Source: Prostheceraeus crozeri
Lineage: Eukaryota > Platyhelminthes > Polycladida > Euryleptidae
NCBI GenBank assembly: GCA_907163375.1
Contig: CAJQUW010016997.1
Coordinates: forward strand, 34,415-98,414
Length of the DNA: 64,000 bases
Reading direction: 5' to 3'
Below are positions 34,540-46,091 of this stretch, one piece after another; position 1 is the stretch's first letter; the number at the start of each line of letters is the position of its first letter. Position numbers and translations under genes: made by a program. The notes under the pieces were generated by a model, which saw only the letters and a program-made list of their open reading frames with translations, was not told the DNA's origin and did not search any database.

Positions 34540-35515
34540 CTTTGTTTTCCGAAGACTTGAATTTAAGCAAATGTCTAAGGAGGGGGTCAAGTTGATGAGA
34601 GATCCATGCAGCAAGCTACACTAGTTATGCGTAAAAATGGCACGAGACAATCTTATTAGAGGCAAAGTAGGGTCTTACATCTATCGTGTATTTAATCTCA
34701 TTGTTGTTAATCAAAAAACGTTTCGCCAAATGTTTGTTCCACGATACGCAAATGTTTCATGCAAACTGTAACTCGTTCGATGCAACAAAGTTTTGAATTT
34801 CACATATATACTGAAATACAAAATTGGTGTGATCCCCGTTATACTCTCTGCTATTTGGTAGACATATAGAGCCTTAAAAGTTAGGTTACAAGAAATTGTG
34901 GAATGGTGACCTTCCAAGACAAATTTCGATGCAAATTTTGTATAATTTGTGAGAATCACCCCAATACAATCAACTGGCGACAAGAAAATATTTTTTCAAG
35001 TCAGTGTTTCGGTAAGTGACGAATATCTTCCTTTCAAAACAAGCTTTTGTATGTTTATCACAAACTGTTATCACTTCTGACCATCCCCAACACTCTCCAA
35101 CCATTGGTATAGCAAAATTTACAATTTTTCAATATTCAGTATTACTTTGTAGTGGTGGCTCATATTTGGACCACCAGGCGTAAAAGGAGTCTAAAGCAGG
35201 CCATTTTATGATGTATTTTATATTTGATACCAAATCTAGCAGGATATCATGACTTCATGTATATGTAAAGAATTTTACATTTAGATAAAATTGACATCAG
35301 ATGGTAGAGCTGAAATTATTAGTGACTCGCATCAATAACAATGAAGTAGGCATACAGGTTGTAGGCCTAAATGATATTTTGCGCCTAGTTTGCCGTATGA
35401 AATAGAAGTAGGCGCACTACGTACATAGCTGGCCACTTGATAATGTAGGCTGCAAAACAAAGATGATGTGACAGTACAGAAAAATCATAACTGAAATAGA
35501 GGCCTGCTTGACGTC
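34540..35515. other. Upstream of the tRNA-like head, nothing recognised
   Basis: No coding motif. The left end of the downstream piggyBac relic should lie here or just inside 35.5 kb, but I could not find it. Confidence 0.35.
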
Positions 35516-35590
35516 CGTCAAAAGAGGGATTCGAACTCTCGCTCGATAGAGCCAGGCTCGCACTCTACCCCTGAGCTATGTCTATGTGCT
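35516..35590 (-). ncRNA. tRNA-like sequence, probable SINE head or tRNA pseudogene
   Basis: On the minus strand TAGCTCAGGGGTAGAGTG fits the polymerase III A box and D arm (GCTC pairs with GAGT). AGTTCGAATCC fits the B box and T loop. The T stem has one mismatch, and the acceptor and anticodon stems pair poorly. I therefore read this as a tRNA-derived SINE head or a decayed tRNA, not a working tRNA gene. It lies directly before the piggyBac transposase relic on the other strand. Confidence 0.45.
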
Positions 35591-35596
35591 GTAGCG

Positions 35597-37762
35597 ATGC
35601 CTTACCATTTTCAGATGATGTCTGAACGCGCACGCCATTTCATTCGACCAAGGAGAAGAGCAGCTGAGGCGGCTATCGGACTGTTATTCGGGAATACGTC
35701 TGATGAGGAGCCAGAGCCACTTGATGAGGAAGATCAGGAATTTTTAGTGAATGACAGTTTCATAGGTGTCGAAGAATCAATTATTGTAGCCATTGATCCA
35801 ATTGAAGAAGAACAACAGCCTGTGACATCTACAGCAGATAATGATGAAAAGATCGAGTGGGATCCCATGACTCCGTTCTTTCCACCGAAGCACGATACCC
35901 CATCTTCGGAATCAGCGTCTTCAGGCGCTGATAATTCAAATGCGGAGTCAGCTTTTGATGTTTTCTTACGCGTGTCAGCACTAAACAAGCTAATTGAGGA
36001 AATCATCATCCCTCAATCAGTCACCTATTCTGAGCAGAGTGGAGCTCAATTCCACACAACTCCTGATGAAATCAAAGCCGTTTTCGGCATAACGATATTG
36101 ATGGGATACCACAAGCTACCATGCATGCGTGATTATTGGTCCGGAGATTCAGATTTATATGTTCCCTTCGTAGCAGACATCATGACAAGGGACCGATACG
36201 AATGGATCCGAAAGATGTTGCATTTCAACAATAATGAAGAAGACCGGGCTTCAAGTGACCGGGCATTCAAGGTCCGACATCTAGTCAAGCATTTCAATGA
36301 CGCCTTCCACGAGTCCCGCAATCAAAGTCGGTCACAGTCAATTGATGAGCACATGGTTCGCTTCAAAGGTCACAACATGATGAAACTGTATATGAAATCA
36401 AAACCCATTCGTTGGGGCTTCAAATTGTGGGTGCGAGCATGCTCGAAGACAGGTTATGTGTATGAATTTGACATCTACACAGGCAGGAAAGCTCAAGAAA
36501 CTGAGTTTGGTCTCGGAGAGTCAGTTGTTTTACAGCTGACTGACAAAAAAGTTGACAGTGGCATTATTGTTGCCTTTGACAATTTTTTCACGTCTCCTGC
36601 ATTGATGAACAAGTTGCACGACCGAGGCCTCCGTGCTGTTGGCACAGTTCGCACAAACAGAAAAAACCTGCCACCCTTGACAAAGGACCAGCAGATGGAA
36701 CGTGGGGCTGTAAGCGGAAACGTTAGCTCGACCGGAAAGATTTCAGTTTGTCAGTGGAACACTGTAAACCGCTGACTGACAATTGACAGACATTTATCCT
36801 ACAAGACCTATTTTGTCGGTCATTGTTAGTTCTTGTCGGATGATTGCCACTGAACACCTACAATACCTGAATTACATGCTACAATATTAATGAATTATAG
36901 CTTAAATTTCATCAAAAATGTAGGTAATTGATTAAATTATTGTCAAAATAAATCATGGTTTTGCCACACAATAATACAGATTGCCCAAAAGTCAAGCAAT
37001 CGCTAATCGAAAAAGTCAATCAATTATTCAACAGTTTTTTTTAGTTAATTTGCATACAAAGTATCTGTTTCGATGTTGGTAAAGAACCTACAAATTCGTC
37101 GGATATCGCAGGATATTGGAGGTGACAATCGTCGGTTGATTTTGTTAGTAATTTTGTAGGATAATTGTCGGTCTACGGTTTACAGTGAAGGACAAAAGAG
37201 TTGTCAGTCTTATGTCAAATTTCCTAGATCCCTACGAAATGACAACTCGGCGGCAAAAGCAGAAGGGATCGGGTGACAAAGCAGTCATTGATGTCCTATT
37301 ATGGTTCTCATGTACAACTTCTACATGGGTGGGGTTGACGTGGCCGATCAGTAGAAAGAGGCTTACGAAATTGATATTCGTGCAAAGTACAAATACTACC
37401 TTCGTTTGTTTTTCGACATGCTGGATATGTCAATCTGCAATTCATACATTGTTTTCAAAGATTGTGCGCATTCAGAATCAAAACTGTCTTCGAAGGAATT
37501 CAGACAAGTTGTTGTTCGATCACTCGTGGCATCGTTCTCATCTCGCAAGAGATCGTCTTCGGAAACGGTTGGCAGCAAGAAACGTCGTCTGGACGCTCGG
37601 CCTGTCTGTCAGCATTTGCCGATTCATTCAAGCCGAAGAGGCCGTTGTCATCATTGCTCGACAAAGAAGACGAACTTTCGCTCGAACATAAAATGCAGTG
37701 TCTGCAATGTTCATCTTTGCTTGAATTCAGAACGAAATTACTGCTATCAATTTCATGAGTAG
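35597..37762 (+). pseudogene. piggyBac transposase pseudogene (PGBD/DDE_Tnp_1_7)
   Basis: The first 392 codons (35597-36775) are open: an acidic N-terminus, then ILMGYHKLPCMRDYWSGD, RYEWIRKMLHFNNNE, the first catalytic Asp in SIDEHMVRFKG and the second in FDNFFTS. At 36760 a 428-bp miniature element interrupts the QW|KDK site. The frame resumes at 37188 with KDKRVVSLMSNF. A frameshift then occurs near 37300, and the other frame carries YNFYMGGVDVADQ with the third catalytic Asp. A TAG stop follows it. The C-terminal part reads CNSYIVFK and a cysteine-rich finger (RCHHC, KCSVCNVHLC) ending at TAG, 37760-37762. The whole family architecture is therefore present but broken in three ways. A TTAA with an adjacent CCTTAAAGG at 37931-37944 may be the right end. 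Confidence 0.85.
36760..37187. mobile_element. 428-bp miniature inverted-repeat element inside a piggyBac gene
   Basis: The ends are perfect inverted repeats, CACTGTAAACCG and CGGTTTACAGTG. The bases AA flank both sides (36758-36759, 37188-37189). Deleting the element with one AA restores the family-typical Gln-Trp-Lys-Asp-Lys reading of the host transposase, so the boundaries are exact. Subterminal words (GACAATT, ATCCTACAA) also recur in inverted orientation. No coding capacity is seen. The superfamily is uncertain because a 2-bp AA duplication is unusual. Confidence 0.85.
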
Positions 37763-38089
37763 TACAGCATAGGATTCCTTTGACGTCTATTGGTCCATTT
37801 ATGGGCCACCTACAGAAAATGCACAAAATTCATGTAAATGGATGTTTCTAGAGTCGAAACATGTTGTTTTGCTTCTTTAGGCATAAAAACACAAGAAACA
37901 TTGATACAAAATATTTAGTTCGATTGTCGTCCTTAAAGGTTTAAATGCATGCGAGTATATACAGCATCCGTGCACTTGTACCTTCTAAATGAAGTAAAAA
38001 AAGCATTCCAATTCAACATTAATTGTTTCATCAACTCTATTCTTCGTTCTGACATTGCAAAAATGTCGATAATATCTGAGTGCCATTTT

Positions 38090-38235
38090 TCAGGACAACT
38101 TTTTTGTCATACGACCTATGAGTCCTTTTTCAATCAGTTTTTCAAAGGACAAACTACACAATTTCTCATCGGACATACTCGACTTAGAAAATCTTCCAAT
38201 TCTTTTGAGAGTAGAGAAAGATCTTTAAGGACAAA
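38090..38235 (-). pseudogene. hAT transposase C-terminal relic
   Basis: The minus strand reads RSFSTLKRIGRFSKSSMSDE, then KLCSLSFEKL, ending at a TGA (38090-38092). This matches the ERSFSxLKRIKxxLRSxMxxERLxxLALL dimerisation segment of ZMYM/TTF-type hAT transposases. Only this short C-terminal fragment is recognisable. Confidence 0.7.
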
Positions 38236-38269
38236 TAGACACGCTAAGCGTGATGAGTTTTTTGAGTAG

Positions 38270-38950
38270 CTTTTCAGTTCTTGAGAAAAACATCGGAAAA
38301 ATCACGTGCCAATACGTTCAAAAACCATGCTGCACTTTCTGTCTGACCAGTGTCTGACCAAAAAACTCATCTGTTTTATACGAAGCTTTCAATTCAGCAC
38401 GAAATCTGTTTGGCAAAACATGCACTTTATCATTAGGAGATATGACACATATAGCATTACCGTAAACACTGGGTAATGCTTTAGAGGAGTCTTTGCCCTG
38501 ATGTCTGCCAACTCGAGATATTACTGGGATTGACGTTTAGCAACAGACGATGTTTCTATGCCAATACATAATCACATCAAATGTGTGTTTATCTTCTTAA
38601 TATTCAATCTTCTTTAACCATATAGATTTCGCCAATTTGTGATGCGTTACTAATAAGCTCCAAATATAGTAGTACAAATATTAACAATTACCTGTAATAA
38701 CAAAGGAGTCCTAGATTATAACGCCAGGAAGCGAAATGTCCCCATACATCAGTAGGCGAGCAATATACTTGAAGTATGAAGGTTATCAGTCGATTTTATA
38801 CATACTGTAGCTACCAAATCAAATTAGATGTTTAAAATATATGTCTATTATTCAAGCATTTCGCTTTTTATTCTCAGAGATAATTAAATCAAATAAGAAT
38901 TTATATGCCAGCTTTGTGATCTTTCGATAAGATCCTTCATCAGATTGTCT
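38270..38950. other. Intergenic, nothing recognised
   Basis: No supported feature. Confidence 0.4.
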
Positions 38951-38951
38951 G

Positions 38952-39365
38952 TCATGCAAATGTCGCTATAATTTCTTTGCGAAGCAATTGAAAATACAAC
39001 AAATCATCGGGCTCAAAATCAAGTGACGTGTTGAACAATATTTTACAAAATGGATTTGCAGACCAAAAAAAAGAAGACAATGTCTTCGCTACATTTTCCA
39101 TGAAGACTTTCTGCTGTTTTTCAAGTGTTTCACAGACTTCACTTTCTTTCAATAGTTCAAAATAACGATATGACAGGAAGCACACTGTAAAACAATCTGT
39201 TGGTGAACATAAACCACGACGGTTTACATCTACAAATAACTTCACTTCATCTTGGTCTAAGCCTTCTGGAGGGCCATCGGAAGATAAATGAGGTTTGCAG
39301 TTTTTGCATTCGTTTCGCCTAATAATGCTGCGACTGACATAACTAGCCACGTCATACACTGTCAC
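38952..39365 (-). pseudogene. Probable transposon-derived C-terminal domain
   Basis: A 137-codon frame on the minus strand has VASYVSRSIIRRNECKNCKP, then a VNRRGLCSPTD block and later aromatic-rich helices. The pattern Y(V/I)A/S..(+) ..C..C...L followed by RGGL..P(S/T) is seen in the C-terminal region of several animal DNA-transposon proteins (THAP9/P-element-like and related). No ATG start is evident at the 5' end. The assignment is by eye and the exact superfamily is not fixed. Confidence 0.45.
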
Positions 39366-39369
39366 TGTG

Positions 39370-40225
39370 TCTAGCTCGCGAAATTGGTGATGTCTTGAAG
39401 ATGCAATTTTTTTGTTAAAAACTCCGCCGGTTTGTTAAAACCTTGCATACATGTTTAAAACATGCATAAAACTGTGGAAAACTGTCAAAAATGTGTCAAA
39501 AACTATGTAAAAGTACTATGGATGCATAATACGACATCATCCTTTTACTACTCTCTATACTATCCAAAACTATATATCTAAAACGTGTTAAAAAAATTTT
39601 AAAATGTTTAGCCTCAGCCCTTTTTCCGCAAACTGAAGCTTAGTGGTAGTTAGAAAAATATAATGGAATGATGAAACTATGTATAACTATATGAATTACA
39701 TACCATGATAAAATATCATCATCATTATACAATATAAAGATCGTATAATACTCTATATGATAGCTTTATCAATACCATAACATGGTGAAATGAACTAAAT
39801 ATCACATTGTTGAATATGTCTGTATCTAGTCAATGCAATAAAGAATCTAGCATTTTCTATGTTAATACATTGACATAGATTTTAGGATTGAATGAATTGA
39901 AACCCTTGAACATTAGATATTTAACATTACTCTTTTAACATCACTTTCAGCTAAATATCGTTGATGAGTTACACTTCTATGCCAAAGATATTCATCTCAT
40001 GGATATCTTCGTTACAGATCTCTGAAAATCTGTGGCTTGATTCATTGATATGATCTGATTTGAATGTAACATTAACATGGATTTTGAGGGCAAGCGCCTG
40101 AAAGTGTCCTACATTGTTGCCCGAAATTGTTGTGCGTAATTGAAATGAACTGGCAGCAATGGTATCATTGCACATGTAGATATACACTGATTGACATTTC
40201 CTAAATATCTTTCACATGCATAGAT
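39370..40225. other. Intergenic, nothing recognised
   Basis: Very AT-rich sequence. No supported feature. Confidence 0.4.
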
Positions 40226-40233
40226 AGAGAAAT

Positions 40234-43082
40234 CAGAGTTGGAAGTGGGCCGTGGGTTGCGGGTCACGTGGGTCAAGCGGTTTACTTGGGTCGTGGGTCA
40301 TGCTTTTCCCAACAGTTGGTGGGTCAGGTGGGTCGCGGGTCCAATTAAGCGTGGGTCAGACTTCGTTGACCACTTCCAAAAAGTTTGACCCATGATAGAT
40401 TTGACAATCTCACATACAGAAAACTTCATTTATTCGTACTCTTATCATTCATGAAAACTGATTAAGTCAGTGTCACTGAAAGGGGTTGATAGATGCACGC
40501 AATCGAAATATGCAACTATTGACTTTCACACGCCTCATACAGCTTCGAAAGGGGCGGAATTCACACAAATTAAAGGCTCGAAAACAATTGCTGCTGTCTA
40601 CTGAGAGATGTTGGTTGGTGGAGAGAAGTTTTTTGAGTACAATTGTGTATGCTCGATTCTCTGTCGCTATGTCTGACGATACCCAATGATGTGTGACCTT
40701 CATTTCAGAGATACAGCTACGGAAGATGTCTGATATTCAGAGGTTTTATTCTTCTTGAAAATGTTCTTGCTATACCAACTGACCTTCGTATTGTTTGCTT
40801 CGTTTAATTTTGTTGGTCTTTCGTAGAAAATATCCTCTGGTAGAGATAATAATGGTAAAGATCGATCAGAGTAGTCTGAATATTTTTGAAATCTGTTATT
40901 TATCAAAATATCGCAATATATTAAATCAAAATATTATCCACATATGTGTTTATATTGAAATAATGAAAATCGAACATTTCGTTTGGTGAGGTACTGCAAA
41001 CTATCAAGTCATGTCACAGAAAGTCAAAGAAATCAACAAAAAGAATTCACTTTCTACGTTCCCTCGTTAAATAGTCTAGCAGCGACAGGGATGAAGGTCC
41101 TTTTACGGCGTTGCGTGATGCATAGAGGCACTTCTATTCGTCTGGAGGAGTGAGTGCAGAAATGGCGGTATAAGGTGGTGTAACAGATGATCAGGATCAA
41201 GCATCTTTCTGAAAAGCTTAAGAGCAGCAGTCTCTCGGCGAAGGTGAAGAGGGGCAAGGAGATTACATGTGCAGTGGTTTTCGCAGATGATGCGATGGCA
41301 ACGCTTCCTAACCTTTTCAATTTTGTTGGAGTTTGTCGCAGACATTCCGACGAAGAATGGACTGTTATATTCAAGTGCACTTCGAATGACTGAGTTGTAT
41401 ACTTGAATAAGTTCGGCTTTAGATGTACCCATTTTCTTTAATTGCTTCAGAATATAGATATTTCTCGATGATGTTTTGCATATGTTAGCAACGTGAGCAT
41501 CCCATTTCAAATTATCCTGAAACTGGATACCCAAAATTCTCATCTCAGAAACAGGGGCATCTAAAATTCCAATATCTACCGAACTTGGTGTGGACCGCTT
41601 CTTTACAACCATGACATAGGTCTTCTCTCAATTGACAAGGAGACCTTTAGAATCACACCATTGGCTAACATTCATAATTTCCTTATCTGTTTCGTTGCTT
41701 AGGTTGTTTGCTGTGTCAACGGGAAGAACCACAACAATGTAGTCGGCATACTTAGGAACCAATTTGTGAACAGAAAAGGTAAGGAGACAGACATGAACCT
41801 TGCGGAACGCCTGACGCTGCCCGCATGAGAGAGCTATTCCAGCCATCAACGGACACTTACTGACAACGCCCTTTGAAGTAGTTCATGCATCACCGGATGA
41901 ACTGGGAAGGGAACTTTGTTTCTTTCAAATTGTTGAAAATATGTTCATGGCCAAGACGGACGAAAGCGCGACTTAGATCAAATGCAATTATATACATGCT
42001 TCATATCTAAAGTATTTAGCTGCTCAATCTACTTTCGCATCACACATGTTCCATGCATCTCATTGCTCATTCGATGCATGATAATCTGAAGTACGCTAAT
42101 TCACACGACGGTCATTGATATAGTCTTACCCCTTTCACACAGACTTATTACGGCAAAACTCTGTGATGAGATATGTTTTAACACTTCGCATCAATGAAAA
42201 ATTTCGTTTTGATATTTGATCTGGTATCAATAAAAATAGGAATATTTATATGATGTCGGTGGTGATTGTTATCACAAAGTACTCCTTCATACAAAAAGTA
42301 GCGCCTCTCAAATATATCAGTTCATCTATATGTACATTGTAAGCTAATTCATGAATTATAATCTTGTCCTCGTGCAATTTTCTATTCACACGTTGAGCAT
42401 GCTTACTCCATTTGCTTTTCCATGAATGTCATTCTTACATTAAATATACAACTTTCTACTTAAATCTAACATTAGCGGAAGTTAATGAAATTTGAATCGA
42501 TTGCCATGAGGAGCAACAAAATATTAGTTTGACGATCTGTCTGGGATAATTTTCACACATGTAGTATCTAACATTATAAATGCATAAGTGAATGATTTAA
42601 GCCTACTGCAATCTTATTTTTGACTTCATTTGATTAAGAAATGTAAAATTTGAAATTTAGTCTGTAGGCCCCTCAACTTAACTAATCATCTCTCTACGAC
42701 TTAAATAGGTAGCACTAAAAAAGGATAGTGAAGAATTATGACGAGAAGCGGAATCGTTTAAATCTTTTAGAACTTTAGGCATTTCTGGCACATGAACTTT
42801 GATTATCAGATATTTTTGATGAGGTTACATGCCTATTTATCATGTGACAAGTGATCTGATGCACTTGAATCTTCATAACAAAACTTGACAACAATTTTGA
42901 TGCTAGGAGACCTCTACCTAGATATACCTAGAATCTTGAATGAAAATGAAACCAAAGATGATACCAGAAAATGAAATTGCACTTACATCATTCACCCTTG
43001 CAGCAGGTGGGTCAAGTGGGTCAAAGATGTTGGGGATCAGGTGGGTCTTGGGTTATGCTTCGTTGACCCACTTCCAACTCTG
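40234..43082. mobile_element. hAT-like element with perfect 8-bp target duplication
   Basis: The left end CAGAGTTGGAAGTGGG and the reverse complement of the right end agree over these 16 bases. AGAGAAAT is repeated exactly at 40226-40233 and 43083-43090, an 8-bp target duplication typical of hAT elements. Both subterminal regions carry many GTGGGTC words. No hAT transposase is recognised inside, but a LINE fragment is, so this is a non-autonomous or gutted copy of about 2.85 kb. Confidence 0.85.
41054..42000 (-). pseudogene. Non-LTR reverse-transcriptase relic nested in the hAT-like element
   Basis: On the minus strand, FDLSRAFVRLGHEHIFNNL near 41950 is RT block A (Asp-containing). SGVPQGSCLSPYLF near 41800 is block B. 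PKYADYIVVVLPVDTANNLS near 41730 is the YADD box with the second Asp changed to Tyr. A long open stretch at 41103-41612 carries the thumb region (RILGIQFQDNLKWDAHVANI, later VYNSVIRSALEYNSPFF). Frameshifts between blocks and the altered YADD make it inactive. Confidence 0.85.
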
Positions 43083-43090
43083 AGAGAAAT

Positions 43091-44340
43091 CATCATTACG
43101 GGAGACATTGTTGCCTTCTGTTTTCCAAATTGTACCATAACTCAATTACGCACAATGTAATTTGTATGGTTGATCGCGATGTCTATATTCAACAATAGCA
43201 ATATTAATAATCGCTTTGCTCGTTCTATATTTTCAATAGTATTTTCAATCGTATAGACATCGTATTAGCATTGCTATAATCTATTCTCTTCAACTTTATA
43301 ACTCTATACATGTACCGAGATGACTAATCACAAACTACCTGTACATACGCATCAGAACTGCACAACACAAAAAATGCATCACTTCATAAGCTGACGGCGA
43401 GGAAACGACAATTTCATCGCTTTATCCAACACCAGTGGGCTCTCTTAAGGTTAGGATATGAACATATCACCGAGCTTCGGTCAACAGCAAATTTGCTCAG
43501 TTTTTCAGGGACTCTAAACCGCCGAACCTCGACTCTCCACCATCTTCCTGGACTTGTAGCATTTCTGAATATTCTAATGATAATCAGACATGTTTATCTA
43601 CAGTTGATTTATAGCAACAGTTTTACAAACATTGAGCTTCTTGACAATAACAGAAAATGAATTATGAAAAAGTAAATCACTTACTAAAGACATTCATCAA
43701 TTCTTGTTAATTTAGAAAAAGCTACGGTGCTGTTGAACTGATTTTTGTAGCAGACATAATTATGTATAACACATTCAAAAATTGTCAAAAATGACTGTCT
43801 TGATAGTTTAAGAATAAGTTTTTAACACATTGTTTATAACGCGTGTCAAAAGCTAACTGTTTGATCCTGTGAAGATTGAGATCAATATCTGCGAAATTAC
43901 TTTCAGGAGTTTCGTCGCAAGAAATGTGTAACTTCTGATCTTAGACTATAGGAATGTGAGCTTTGATCAGATTGAGAGCTCTCAACTTCTTCTCTGATTC
44001 CAGTGGTTGCTTCCAACTTATGTAGAAATTAGCTCCCGATGGTTCGCGATGCTTTCCAAACCTCGCTTCTAAAGGATCCGATGAGAATTTTCCAGGAAGA
44101 ATACAGTATAATGCAAGCTACCGTTTGAAAACATGTTCTCAAACAAATCAGAAAATACAGCTAATGTTTAAGAAACTGCTGTGGTAGTTGGTTGAGTTAA
44201 AGTATGTGTTTTGTACTTCAAATACCACAATCTAATGAATTGAGAATCTTCGCGTAAATAGGCTGTTTGCCATGGTTCTGCTTGTCGAATTGGGTCACAA
44301 AACAAACATCGCCTGTGCGTGGTTGAGTCTGGGAGGAGTG
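43091..44340. other. Intergenic, nothing recognised
   Basis: No supported feature. Confidence 0.4.
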
Positions 44341-45097
44341 TAGGACTCCTTACTATAACAAGAATTCAATTTCTAAAATTTACTTTTAAGAACGAATTGC
44401 TCCATCGTTTAGAATGAAACGGTAAAAGTTGGTTTAACATGATAATTTATGTCGGATGACACAAAATGACGACTACACACTCTCGAATTCTTGAGTTACT
44501 CTGAAGTCACGACGATTGATCGCACGAAGCCAGGTTTCTTCGAGATCCGCAGGAAATTTGTGCATTGATATACAGGACTGCGATAACGATGCTTCATCGT
44601 ACCCGGACCCACAACTGGGCACACAACATTTAGAAATCATTGTGATTGCAATTGCGTTGCAGTGAAAATTAGATCAGGCGGCAATCGACGTCAACTACAG
44701 CATGAACGACCTGATGTACCGACAATGAACACGACTATCAATGAACAACATCAAACAGCTCTTGTAATGTTCCCTAAATGAATCGATATCGAATGGCTAC
44801 GTCAGCGCAGCATGAATGGCAACGCCTATTGATCAGGGCGGTAACAAAAAATAAAGCAGTCGTCACCTCAGTCATCTGCCTGTACAGTGTCGGATTTTGC
44901 TATCGAATGATTCCCGCCTACTAGTGTATGGAGAACTTTGCGTGTGTCTCAGCTTAGCTTTCGCCTCCTGGCCATAACTATTATCTAGGACTCCTTGCTA
45001 TGACAAGAATTCAATTTCCAAAATTTACTTTTAGAACGACTTGCTCTATCATTGAGAATGAAACGGTAAAAGTTGGTTAAACATGATAATTTGATAG
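44341..45097. repeat. Pair of ~107-bp direct repeats, 650 bp apart
   Basis: AGGACTCCTTACTATAACAA at about 44344 and the related AGGACTCCTTGCTATGACAA at about 44990 each start a ~107-bp block ending AACATGATAATTT. The blocks share most positions. The intervening ~540 bp shows no coding motif. They could be repeat ends of a small element or a segmental duplication. Confidence 0.6.
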
Positions 45098-45099
45098 TA

Positions 45100-46091
45100 A
45101 ACACTGTTTGGCTTAATTACCCTGACAAATCGCCACTGCCGAAAACCTCATATTTTTAAATGCCGGACATGTTAGTTCACATAGTATCTCTTAAGATGAA
45201 TATTTTTATATATTCATCTGCTGCTAATAAGTAGAAATCATTTTATTTCTCATCGAAATTCGTGGACTTTATACTTTGGTCGCTGTAAATAGATCCACGA
45301 AACTCGATAAGTCGTGAGACCATTTCGACTTGCTAATAGGAACTGAAGATATAAAAATTACAAAACGTTATGAAATACTAAGTGGAAAAATATGTTCAAT
45401 TGTGTTTCAATTTTTATTTCGCGATCTACGGCAAAATGTACATGTATTGTGGAATTGTGCGAGCTTTTCGCATGGTGAAGCCTCTGTGTCATCGCATTGA
45501 CAGAATTCACTAACAGTGAGTTACTGATTGACATTCTGAGTTATTAATGTCGTTGACCTGTTAGCATTTGGAATACAAAGCTTTTAATACAGTTGACACA
45601 ATTTCTCAACTGAAACGAATGGGGTTAATTTCACACATTCTGGAATTTAACAAAAGTGGAATTTCTCCCGTACCATAAGGGCCAATAGTTCACTTTCATG
45701 TGAATGGCATTCGGTTTCATCAAATAAAGTGAGCATGTCATTTTTACGTCATGTATCTCTGTCTCGCTTGATAACTCTCACGGAGAAAGCTAATGACATA
45801 ACTTATCCAAAGATTTCATGAAGATAATAGTGTGCTCTTGAGTTTCAGACTCCTTCTAAAGCTTAGAGATTGCAATAGTCAAGATTATCAACTTATCATA
45901 ATGAAAACTTAAAACCTGTGTAATTTTTGAATGCACGATTATTGCCTATTATTCCATTGTATCAAAAAATGACGTCTATACACGTGACTATTGATCGTTC
46001 TTAGTATTTTCTGCAACGCTCCACTGGCTCGTGAATAATAAATAGTCTCAATGAAACTTCTGAAACATGAGACTCTATCGTGACTGCATTT
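45100..46091. other. Upstream region of the transporter gene, no clear promoter
   Basis: No coding motif. I cannot point to a convincing TATA box or initiator. The promoter of the downstream gene should lie in this interval if that gene is single-exon. Confidence 0.35.

Noticed and set aside
35516-35590. Functional tRNA gene
   Set aside because: A and B boxes fit, but the acceptor and anticodon stems do not pair well enough.
37949-38269. 106-codon plus-strand open frame
   Set aside because: It is antisense to the hAT C-terminal relic at 38090-38235.
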